A DNA stretch of 50,174 bases from a virus, in the IMG/VR virus record IMGVR_UViG_3300032288_002343, positions 64,001 through 114,174 of that record. One strand, 5' to 3'. The translations under genes were made by a program, and so were the position numbers. Below, piece after piece: positions 40,192-46,894 of this stretch; positions within the stretch are counted from its first letter, which is position 1; each line of letters starts with the position of its first letter. The notes below the pieces were generated by a model, which saw nothing but the letters and a program-made list of their open reading frames with translations, made no database searches and had not been told where the DNA came from.

Positions 40192-41163
40192 TTAATTATT
40201 ACGTCTCCAACCATATCTATTGCTACGATTGGGAAGTTCATACATGTTAAATCTATTCAAGTCATTCTTAATTCTACGTTGCTTAGTCCAAGGATCTTGC
40301 TTCTTAATCTCAATATCAGCCATGATAAATGCCTCATCAGCCTGTTGCTTGTAGAACGCAAGCTTTGTCTGAAGCTGATTAAATGTCTCATCATTAGTCT
40401 GATTAGTAAGAGTTTCTATCACCTTATATTTGATAAAAGCTTCAATAAACTCTCTAATACGATAATTATCAGGAATTAATTGATTTCCACCATTATCATA
40501 TTCTGTAGCATAGAATAAGAGATGCACCACACCATTACGGAAGTTAGTTACAAACTTATTATCTCTAATATCAAATGAGTCATAACTAGCAGATCCAGGA
40601 GTAAACTCATTAATAGGAGGAGCTTCTTGATAGAATTCCCAATTACTAGTATAATCTACACCACAATTACCTTGTGCGGAGATATTACCAGGCTTGAGAA
40701 GATATTCCTTTCGATAGAGTACAGGGGCTTGGTTGTTTGTCTTATAGACAGCCTGTACTAGATTAGGCATACATTTAGGACAGAACTCCTGACCACAACT
40801 ACCTTCCTCACAAGGATTACCATACACAATTACAGGACTCACCTGAATTGTTGTAGAGCTAGCAGCCTGTGAGTAGAAAGAGTTAGCCTGTTGATAAGGA
40901 TAACCATTTACAGCTGTACAAAGCCATGCTTCACGAACAGCATAAAAGTTATCTGGGAGTCTTGCCTCATAGTCACAAATGTGTAGGATTTCTTGAGAAA
41001 TCACATAAGTGGTTCTACCCAGCTTCCTAAGACATTTATCCAGGTAAGTGGGGAACATTAAGTCATCAACAGCTCCTGTATCAAAATAACTTTTGAACTC
41101 TTCTTTAACGATAGAATATACAGGTTCTGGGCTGACGAAGTTATATTTATAATAGTATGACAT
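40192..41163 (-). CDS. Neck/ring (tail tubular A-like) protein (323 aa)
   Basis: The N-terminal region has DKCLRKLGRTTYVI and YEARLPDNFYAVREAW. This resembles the connector family represented by P22 gp4 and T7 gp11, where a helical bundle is followed by a conserved LP-x-F/D turn. A Cys cluster (CEEGSCGQEFCPKC, about 118-131) may bind zinc. The C-terminal 100 residues are helical with a basic tail (RRIKNDLNRF ... NRYGWRRNN). It lies 5 nt after the IHF-like gene and 5 nt before the hub gene. Assignment as a portal-proximal ring protein is by weak motif plus position. Confidence 0.5.
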   Translation of the reverse strand: MSYYYKYNFVSPEPVYSIVKEEFKSYFDTGAVDDLMFPTYLDKCLRKLGRTTYVISQEILHICDYEARLPDNFYAVREAWLCTAVNGYPYQQANSFYSQAASSTTIQVSPVIVYGNPCEEGSCGQEFCPKCMPNLVQAVYKTNNQAPVLYRKEYLLKPGNISAQGNCGVDYTSNWEFYQEAPPINEFTPGSASYDSFDIRDNKFVTNFRNGVVHLLFYATEYDNGGNQLIPDNYRIREFIEAFIKYKVIETLTNQTNDETFNQLQTKLAFYKQQADEAFIMADIEIKKQDPWTKQRRIKNDLNRFNMYELPNRSNRYGWRRNN

Positions 41164-41168
41164 CTATT

Positions 41169-41645
41169 TTACTTTTTCCATTCGTGATAGAGATGTTGGT
41201 ATTTGTCGTTAGCTCTTAAATAGTGAGAAAGCAGTCTAGAGGTAGTTCTGGAAGGTTTAAAGTACCACAGGTTTGATTGTCTAAATCTAGCTGTTGTTTT
41301 GAACCACATCCATCCAAAGAAAAAACCTTCTGTGTGAAAATTGAAGTTGTAGATACGTTTACCTTTTTCCCTAGTCTTTTTCCAGTCAATAGGAAGATTG
41401 ACAAACTCTTTACCATCAATTCCTTTTATCTTTCTACGCTTCTTCTTGTTAATAGAAAATTCACCAAACCCAAAAGGAAGCTTTGCTCTTTCTCCTGTTT
41501 CAAGAATATACTCTTTGAAACCTTCATTAAAGGAATAGATAATATTTCTCCACTGATCAAATGTTAATTTGATAGAGGGATGCTTCTTGCAGAAACTGTT
41601 GTAGTTATCTTTACTAGCGCTTCGCCAGTCTATTTTCATTCTCAT
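41169..41645 (-). CDS. IHF/HU-like DNA-binding protein of crAss-like phages (158 aa)
   Basis: LETGERAKLPFGFGEFSINKKKRRK (residues 50-74) resembles the turn into the beta arm of HU/IHF, where a Gly-Glu-x-(V/A)-x-L-x-GFG-x-F pattern is followed by basic residues. Downstream are aromatic, basic stretches (FNFHTEGFFFGWMWFKTTAR) and a basic C-terminus. crAss-like genomes carry IHF-like genes among their structural genes, which fits this position. The previous gene ends TGACATGAG, so the start MRMKID lies one base after that stop. Likely role: binding or bending phage DNA in or at the virion neck. An alternative is a structural neck protein with only superficial HU likeness. Confidence 0.5.
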   Translation of the reverse strand: MRMKIDWRSASKDNYNSFCKKHPSIKLTFDQWRNIIYSFNEGFKEYILETGERAKLPFGFGEFSINKKKRRKIKGIDGKEFVNLPIDWKKTREKGKRIYNFNFHTEGFFFGWMWFKTTARFRQSNLWYFKPSRTTSRLLSHYLRANDKYQHLYHEWKK

Positions 41646-41646
41646 G

Positions 41647-42375
41647 TCATCTCAAGTTTGGAGCGTTTGGTGCTTGACCATCAACTCCATCACTTGTGAT
41701 GTCTGTCTTCAATGCAAAATACGTAGAGAGAAGCTTTTGAGAAGTGAGCTCTAACACTTGCTTTTCCAGATATCCTGGAACTGGAGATTCCTTATCTAAA
41801 GGATTTATACACAGTTGTTCTGTAGTGTATTCAGGAGTTCCACATCCACACTCTGGATACATGATTTCGTTTGGAACATTTTCTTCAAAAAGAGCAACTA
41901 GTCTGATTGCTTTTAAGAGTGGATTGTTCACATACAAATACCCATTAGAAATCCAGTAGTATTCTTCCTTCTTAATGATAGGAAGCTTGAGCAAGTTTAC
42001 GTATCGGTTGATGGTTATTTCCTTAAGTTTCTTTCCCTGCCCACTCATAGCATTGATAGAATATACTCCCTGAATAACATACTGGTAATTACCTTCTGTA
42101 ATTCTAGGAAGTTTAAACTTTGTTCTTGCTACACTGCAAGGATCAACGTAATCACAGCATTCTGAAATAGGAACTTCTACCATCTCTAAACAAGGGATGG
42201 TAGTAAAAACTGTATCGGTTGCCCATAGCTTCCTCAGATTAGTCTCACGCTTTATCAGGAGGAAGGCATTGTTCTTAATTTCAGACATGACAGCTCTATC
42301 CGTGATCAAGTTGTCCGTGGAGAGCAACTTGTGCATAGAGCGTACATCTGAAACTAACTTCCTAAAAGTTGACAT
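41647..42375 (-). CDS. Putative neck/tail virion protein (242 aa)
   Basis: No family recognised with confidence. The N-terminal 60 residues are helical and basic (RKLVSDVRSMHKLL, NNAFLLIKRETNLRKLW). The middle is beta-rich with a CCDYVDPCS cluster and the C-terminal part has CGCGTPEY and a helical KQVLELTSQKLLSTYFAL segment. The start overlaps the preceding stop by one base (TAATG). Position between the phosphoesterase and the IHF-like gene, upstream of ring and hub genes, suggests a head-tail connector or chaperone. That is inference only. Confidence 0.45.
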   Translation of the reverse strand: MSTFRKLVSDVRSMHKLLSTDNLITDRAVMSEIKNNAFLLIKRETNLRKLWATDTVFTTIPCLEMVEVPISECCDYVDPCSVARTKFKLPRITEGNYQYVIQGVYSINAMSGQGKKLKEITINRYVNLLKLPIIKKEEYYWISNGYLYVNNPLLKAIRLVALFEENVPNEIMYPECGCGTPEYTTEQLCINPLDKESPVPGYLEKQVLELTSQKLLSTYFALKTDITSDGVDGQAPNAPNLR

Positions 42376-43625
42376 TATAAATACTGTTTGAATATATTTG
42401 TTATTCCGTCTTCAAAATCTATCAGGAATCCAGTCACTTCACCTTTAGTGACAGTATACCCATTCTTATCATCCCATCCACTTTTTGCTGTGGAGAATGC
42501 TGGAAGCTGATAGAATTTAATACCATTGAAATCTAGACTCATCTCATGATGTTTATCTCCTGTAAATATGTAGAAGTTATCATGATCTGACCACTCGCTC
42601 TTAAATTCCATAGGGAATAAACCAGCGAGTTTTGCTGGCTTTAAGGCATCTCCATGGTTGAACATCATTGCAGATGTTCCATAGCTAACATACTTTCTAT
42701 ATCTTGGAGAGATGTCAAAGAACACACGCTCCTCGTTTCTAAAGTAGGTTTGCAACCAGCTAGCCAAATGCCAGCCTACAAACTCATCGTGATTACCAGC
42801 TACAAATATTACACTAATCGATTCACCCTTCTGAAGGAGAAGATTAATGACGCTTACCTCATGATCACAGATTGCTTGAAAAGCCTCGTGATAGGAGAGG
42901 ATATTTTGCTGGGGAGTACCCTTTGTAGTTGTGTTAGTGAACTCACTATTGAACTCATCAGAACCAATAATATAGTTGATATCTGTGAGATTGTTAGCTA
43001 AAGAGGCTTGATTTAGGATGATTTCCACTCTTTGGATAAAATCACCAAAGCGTTCTTCTATATCATTCTTTCCTCCAATATCTAGTTTGTTTAGATGAGA
43101 ATCCTGTTTATTTATAATTAAACAAGCATCCTTCTTAGATCTATCAAACTTTGGAGCTACTATCTCAGGGGAGCAAGGCTCATAGTTCTCAAGGAAGGCA
43201 ACAAAGCTATCCTGGAACACTTGCTCATTTTTCTTTTTACCTAACCATGCTTTCACTTGATAGTGAGGCTGGTCAGCATTTCCCCAGTAGTTTTGGACGT
43301 ATTTAGTTATCTCCCACTTGTCCGTATCTATCTTACATTTCTCAATCAACTCATCCAAACTCTTGATTTCTTCTTTAGAGTTGAATACCACTTCACCTGT
43401 TCCCTTCTGAATATCCTCAAAGAATCTTACCACTTGATCCTCTAGTTCTCCAATATAGTTACCAACCTCCGCTTCTTCCTGTGCCACTTGTGAGCCTCGC
43501 AGCTCCTTTATCAATTCATCCACCTCATTTTCTGTAATGTTGAGTTTGTCTGCATAGAACTTCTTGCTCTTTTTCCAGTGAAGCATCTGCTCCAACTGTT
43601 GCAGAAGGGATTGATTTTCAGGCAT
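42375..43625 (-). CDS. Calcineurin-like metallophosphoesterase with N-terminal helix-turn-helix (416 aa)
   Basis: The metal-binding series of calcineurin-like phosphoesterases is present in order: KQDSHLNK (about 172-179), GSDEFNSE (about 220), GNHDE (about 275), NHGDAL (about 325) and GDKHHE (about 355). The last departs from the usual GHxH but keeps His-His. Residues 12-43 (WKKSKKFYADKLNITENEVDELIKEL) form a helix-turn-helix-like segment. A phosphodiesterase or nuclease role in DNA processing is plausible; substrate unknown. It is the first gene of the tail operon, 29 nt downstream of a strong promoter, with a leader of about 20 nt. Being first places a catalytic protein before purely structural genes. 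Confidence 0.8.
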   Translation of the reverse strand: MPENQSLLQQLEQMLHWKKSKKFYADKLNITENEVDELIKELRGSQVAQEEAEVGNYIGELEDQVVRFFEDIQKGTGEVVFNSKEEIKSLDELIEKCKIDTDKWEITKYVQNYWGNADQPHYQVKAWLGKKKNEQVFQDSFVAFLENYEPCSPEIVAPKFDRSKKDACLIINKQDSHLNKLDIGGKNDIEERFGDFIQRVEIILNQASLANNLTDINYIIGSDEFNSEFTNTTTKGTPQQNILSYHEAFQAICDHEVSVINLLLQKGESISVIFVAGNHDEFVGWHLASWLQTYFRNEERVFFDISPRYRKYVSYGTSAMMFNHGDALKPAKLAGLFPMEFKSEWSDHDNFYIFTGDKHHEMSLDFNGIKFYQLPAFSTAKSGWDDKNGYTVTKGEVTGFLIDFEDGITNIFKQYL

Positions 43626-43653
43626 TTACGTTTTGATTTAGTTAAAATTGCCA

Positions 43654-43729
43654 TAAAGGTACGAAAGTTTTTTGATATTTTCCAAATTATTTTAACCAAC
43701 CTCATTATTGATACTAACCAAGTTAGTTA
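43654..43729 (-). promoter_or_regulatory. Promoter and upstream element for the tail/cargo operon
   Basis: Minus strand: TTG (43685-43683) and TACCTTTA (43661-43654), 21 nt apart; the -7 box differs from TAnnTTTG only at its last base. TAACTAACTTGGTTA (43729-43715) ends 29 nt before TTG, exactly as at the 28533 promoter, and the -33 boxes share TTGGAAA. ACTAAC-TTG-GTTAGT within it is a perfect inverted repeat. The element directly follows the T-tract of the upstream terminator. Confidence 0.72.
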
Positions 43730-43734
43730 TAAAA

Positions 43735-43766
43735 TAAAAACTCCCTAGGGTAGAAACCCCAGGGAG
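43735..43766 (-). terminator. Rho-independent terminator after the 205-aa gene
   Basis: Minus-strand reading: CTCCCTGGGG, loop TTTCTA, CCCTAGGGAG, then TTTTTATTTT. The near-perfect 10-bp GC-rich stem with an immediate T-tract ends the 205-residue gene's transcript and separates it from the next promoter. Confidence 0.88.
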
Positions 43767-43813
43767 AAGCCCTGAAAACCAACAAACAGAGCTTTTTGAT
43801 ATATTTATCAAAT

Positions 43814-44431
43814 TTATACAGGACACGCACCTCCTCCTATGGTTCCACATACAGTTATAGTACCATAGCTAATATCACCTGAACTTACAGTGACTGTTAT
43901 TTGTGCATTAGTAACTCCAGTTTGAATATCTTCAGCAAACTGATTGGAGTCATATTTCACATAAGCATCTTGACAACCTGAACCAGCTTGATTTCCTGTG
44001 TTAACATTTATCACTAAAACATCGCCCGCAACAACAGAGAGTGTACCAGTTTCAGATCCACTTGATGCTGAAGCTAAAACAACTTGACTACCGTTCTTTA
44101 TGATTTCAAAATAGGATGCGGTACAACTTACTGGTCCATGATTCCAACTCCAGTTGAGAAGCACTTCATTTATTGTAGTGGTAGAACTAGTTGTGGTTGT
44201 AGTGGTACATGGCACTACAGGAATATCAACATAATTTGTACAAAGCTCATTATTAGATTTTACTCTAATAACAGTGGTTCCATTAGGGACTAATGTACTA
44301 GTATAACCAGCTAGTAAAGCTACTTTAGATACACCTGTTTCAAAAGCAGATACATATCCATCTGTATCTGAATATAAGTTGAAAGGACCTGTATCAGATC
44401 CTGCAACTGTTAATGTAGTTGTTACTGTCAT
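43814..44431 (-). CDS. Two-domain beta-rich surface protein with Thr linker (205 aa)
   Basis: Residues about 12-75 (TGPFNLYSDTDGYVS ... VALLAGYTSTLVPNGTTVIRVKS ... C ... VDIPV) match the N-terminal domain of the 288-residue tail protein. A linker CTTTTTTSSTTT follows at about 79-90. Residues 92-205 are a second beta-sandwich-like domain (LNWSWNHGPVSCTASYFEI ... DAYVKYDSNQ ... ITVTVSSG) with Cys pairs and a C-terminal CPV. No catalytic motif or signal peptide is seen. It is the last gene before a strong terminator and follows the docking-module and collar-fibre genes, so a decoration or fibre-associated protein is likely. Function otherwise unknown. Confidence 0.55.
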   Translation of the reverse strand: MTVTTTLTVAGSDTGPFNLYSDTDGYVSAFETGVSKVALLAGYTSTLVPNGTTVIRVKSNNELCTNYVDIPVVPCTTTTTTSSTTTINEVLLNWSWNHGPVSCTASYFEIIKNGSQVVLASASSGSETGTLSVVAGDVLVINVNTGNQAGSGCQDAYVKYDSNQFAEDIQTGVTNAQITVTVSSGDISYGTITVCGTIGGGACPV

Positions 44432-44445
44432 AATTTATTGGCTTT

Positions 44446-44697
44446 TTAAGTAAGACTATTCACTAAATTTTGAAGAGCTATAATTTGATTTTGTAAATTA
44501 CAAATCTTATTATCAACCTTCTCAAAAGCAACAGTTGCTGTATCACAAGTGTTAATTCCTGTACAAGGAAGATTGGGCCCACTATATGAAATGTTATTAG
44601 TTTGGACAGGTTGTGCACTGCAGGGATCACATCCATAAGAGGTAGGAGTAACCACTGATGCTGTTGTACAGCAAGGGTTTGATGGAAGGAATATCAT
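44446..44697 (-). CDS. Small docking-module protein (83 aa)
   Basis: The protein is little more than the shared docking module: a Cys-rich start (PCCTTASVV, YGCDPCS), then YSGPNLPCTGINTCD and an amphipathic segment (TVAFEKVDNKICNLQNQIIALQNLVNSL) that should form a trimeric coiled coil. It lacks any shaft or tip, so it may cap or seed a fibre attachment site, or link another fibre non-covalently. It lies between the collar-fibre gene and the 205-residue gene with gaps under 25 nt. Confidence 0.6.
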   Translation of the reverse strand: MIFLPSNPCCTTASVVTPTSYGCDPCSAQPVQTNNISYSGPNLPCTGINTCDTATVAFEKVDNKICNLQNQIIALQNLVNSLT

Positions 44698-44718
44698 TTT
44701 ATGTAAGAGGTTTAACTA

Positions 44719-45861
44719 TTAAGGAATATACATAATATAGTAGCAAGCACGAACTGGAGGAATGTTGTTGTGAGACTGACCACCTCCTGTAGAAGCATTC
44801 ACAACAGTTGCAGTGATTCCTGTGGTTTTGCTATTAGTAAGACCAATATTAGCTCCTGTTCCTGTGGTGTTCTTAAGAAGGTAACCAAGATTTCCACCTG
44901 TACTATGTTGAAGAGCGATTGCATGTGTAGCATCTAAATTCACCCCAGTATTTTCAGCAGGATAAGAACTATTTGCAGTGAAGTGTGTATGTCCAGGATC
45001 TGTTATTGTTGTAGTGGTGGAGTGTGTGTGAGCAGGAATCTGTGTAGCAGCTAATGTAACAGCGTTCTCACCAGCAAGAGTGTTAAGAGCGTAGTTAGGA
45101 TTAGCAGGACTTACAAAAGGATCTACTACAGGACTAAGAGCTCCACCAGGAACACCTTGAATAGCACCTACAGCAAATCTTCCACGTTTATCAGGAGTGC
45201 CATTATTTCCGTTACATAAATAGATTTTATCAAATCCATTAGCTAAAAGACCAGCACCTGTAGAATCAAAATTAGCCAGAGATCCATAGTATTCAACCAC
45301 TGTATAAGGAACCATTCTATCCTTATATTGTGTTACACCAGGGCTTGGTGTACAAGCTGCTACCAAAGCACAAAGCTCTGATTTCTTTACATAATTAGTT
45401 TCAACATCTAATACAAAAGCATCAAAATCAGCAATGTGTGCACAAAGCTTAGTGATTACTGCCTGAAGGATGTCATGTGTTCCAGATGTGCCAGTTACAC
45501 CAGTGAGGCAACCCACTGTGTAAGGTCCTTCTAAAGCAGCAAAGTCTTCCTCTAGAGAAGTAAGTCTTTCGTCTAGCTCACATATAGCTTTGATTAAAGC
45601 ATTAATAACATTGGGAAGTGTGAGATCCTCACAAGCAACTAAGTTCTTGTTTATAATCTCACAGATAATTTCAGGGTTGATAGACAGTTTAATACCTGTA
45701 CCATCTAGTGTAGATGTAAGAAATGTAATCAGTGCTTGTTCAACATACGAGAGAGAATCTCCAGTTTGAATTCCCAAAATGGGAACATCTACACCTGTAT
45801 ATCGTACACACTGATCAGATACGGTTTCTACACAACCATTATAGCAATTTGAACAAGACAT
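44719..45861 (-). CDS. Tail-collar-domain fibre with docking module (380 aa)
   Basis: Residues 1-50 carry SNCYNGC and YTGVDVPILGIQTGD, the docking module. Residues 90-115 are coiled-coil-like. A short TGVTGTSGTHD links to a second helical part. From about residue 205 the phage tail-collar domain appears: FDKIYLCNGNNGTPDKRGRFAVG, the ATQIPAHTHSTTTT His-rich loop, and the ending SHNNIPPVRACYYIMYI, all typical of this family (PF07484-type, short tail fibre/collar tips). The His residues of HTH and nearby HTHF could bind metal. It starts directly at TAAATG after the 88-residue gene. Role: receptor-contacting short fibre, inferred from the domain. Confidence 0.8.
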   Translation of the reverse strand: MSCSNCYNGCVETVSDQCVRYTGVDVPILGIQTGDSLSYVEQALITFLTSTLDGTGIKLSINPEIICEIINKNLVACEDLTLPNVINALIKAICELDERLTSLEEDFAALEGPYTVGCLTGVTGTSGTHDILQAVITKLCAHIADFDAFVLDVETNYVKKSELCALVAACTPSPGVTQYKDRMVPYTVVEYYGSLANFDSTGAGLLANGFDKIYLCNGNNGTPDKRGRFAVGAIQGVPGGALSPVVDPFVSPANPNYALNTLAGENAVTLAATQIPAHTHSTTTTITDPGHTHFTANSSYPAENTGVNLDATHAIALQHSTGGNLGYLLKNTTGTGANIGLTNSKTTGITATVVNASTGGGQSHNNIPPVRACYYIMYIP

Positions 45862-46128
45862 TTATTTATATTTTAAAAGTTTAACTCTGCTGGCAATCAT
45901 GTTCACAGTGAACGGAGCAGCATAATTAGGGTTACAATACTTGTAGACAAGTATTCTTCTATAGTTTATGAGATCCAGCATTACCCCTCCAGGTACAGGC
46001 TGGTTCAACATAAACACAACATTGTTGTACAAATTATTTCCAAGTTGCACCAGTTTGCAATCTATATCAGCAACTAGTGCAGGAATACTAGCGCACTCTG
46101 GACAATTTGTAAGCCTGGGTGATAACAT
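45862..46128 (-). CDS. Small conserved virion-region protein (88 aa)
   Basis: CPECASIPALVADIDCKLVQ (residues 9-28) looks like a short helix after a CxxC pair, followed by a helical/hydrophobic region and a basic C-terminus (ASRVKLLKYK). It overlaps the end of the 50-residue zinc-ribbon gene by 41 bases in another frame. No other Met precedes residue 40, so this start is the best one. It ends directly at the start of the collar fibre (TAAATG), so it may assist that fibre. Function unknown. Confidence 0.55.
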   Translation of the reverse strand: MLSPRLTNCPECASIPALVADIDCKLVQLGNNLYNNVVFMLNQPVPGGVMLDLINYRRILVYKYCNPNYAAPFTVNMIASRVKLLKYK

Positions 46129-46240
46129 TTCCTATAAGTTTTCTTCCTTGTTTTGTAGCAGCATTACATGCAGCACAAAGACCATTAATTAATTGACATC
46201 CACATCCAAACTTTGCTCCACATTTTTTACAAACAGCCAT
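46088..46240 (-). CDS. Zinc-ribbon-like small protein (50 aa)
   Basis: Translation MAVCKKCGAKFGCGC then LINGLCAACNAATKQG and a basic tail, ending TAG. Three Cys groups (CxxC at 4/7, CxC at 13/15, CxxC at 22/25) fit a zinc ribbon or knuckle. The start lies one base after the TAA of the 187-residue gene, giving tight coupling. Similar tiny CxxC proteins are common in Bacteroidetes phages. It overlaps the next gene by 41 bases, which is unusual in this otherwise barely overlapping genome. DNA or RNA binding is possible; not shown. Confidence 0.6.
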   Translation of the reverse strand: MAVCKKCGAKFGCGCQLINGLCAACNAATKQGRKLIGNVITQAYKLSRVR

Positions 46241-46241
46241 A

Positions 46242-46805
46242 TTAGTAAAAGTTTATGACATAGTTGGTTCCAGAACAACCACAATTATTTTTAATAAAAT
46301 TATTTAACATCATGTCTGCCTGGTTATACATCTTTGTTGCTTCAACATCTGCACAATTATTAGCAGCAGCAATTGCTCCTTGTATAAAGAAATAAATAGA
46401 GTTTAAGTCCACCTTTGCTTGTGTCTTAATAGCTCTATCACATTCCATCATATCGAGCTTCATAAATGCGCCATCAAATTTTTCTTGTAACTGCTCTACA
46501 CGCATAATTGACTTTTCTACAAAATTTTCATATGCAGGAGCTACAGAGTATCTTAAACGATAAACCCCATCAGGTAGAGGTTGATCTACACCTATGGGGG
46601 TTATTCCTAAGTTTGATGTGGTGAATACATTAAAGTCGTTAACACTAAAAGGTTTAACGAATGTTCCAAAACCAGGAACAGTGATATCAATTGTGGCACC
46701 AGAAACAACAGGTGGATTAGTTGGATAGACAGATGCATCAGCAACCCCAAGCGTGGTTGTATTATACGTAGGGATTACCAGTATATCTAATTTTAAATCT
46801 GCCAT
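46242..46805 (-). CDS. Virion-region structural protein (187 aa)
   Basis: Residues 1-105 are beta-rich (LDILVIPTYNTTTLGVAD ... GATIDITVPGFGTFVKPF ... DGVYRLRYSVAP). Residues 108-175 are helical (EKSIMRVEQLQEKFDGAFMKLD ... ATKMYNQADMMLNNFI), ending CGCSG. The beta-then-helix layout suits a head decoration, tail-completion or fibre-base protein. It begins just after the 46822-46862 hairpin, so its expression may differ from the capsid-proximal genes. No family recognised with confidence. Confidence 0.5.
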   Translation of the reverse strand: MADLKLDILVIPTYNTTTLGVADASVYPTNPPVVSGATIDITVPGFGTFVKPFSVNDFNVFTTSNLGITPIGVDQPLPDGVYRLRYSVAPAYENFVEKSIMRVEQLQEKFDGAFMKLDMMECDRAIKTQAKVDLNSIYFFIQGAIAAANNCADVEATKMYNQADMMLNNFIKNNCGCSGTNYVINFY

Positions 46806-46821
46806 GTTGTTTTAAATAAAT

Positions 46822-46862
46822 AAGCCAGAGGATCTGAGTTTGTATCCTCTCACCTCTGGCTT
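46822..46862 (-). terminator. Terminator hairpin with two alternative pairings
   Basis: Minus strand: AAGCCAGAGG pairs with CCTCTGGCTT (46862-46853 with 46831-46822), followed by ATTTATTTAAAA. Inside, a second copy AGAGGAT (46850-46844) can pair with the same ATCCTCT (46833-46827). Stable stem plus an AT-rich tail just after the 390-residue gene suggests partial termination or mRNA 3'-end protection. Confidence 0.7.
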
Positions 46863-46894
46863 AGGTTAATATAATCTAGGTTACTCGCCTACTA

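Noticed and set aside
43809-43816. TAAATTTG, a -7 box match at the stop of the 205-residue gene
   Set aside because: No TTG at 19-21 nt upstream, and a strong terminator follows at once.
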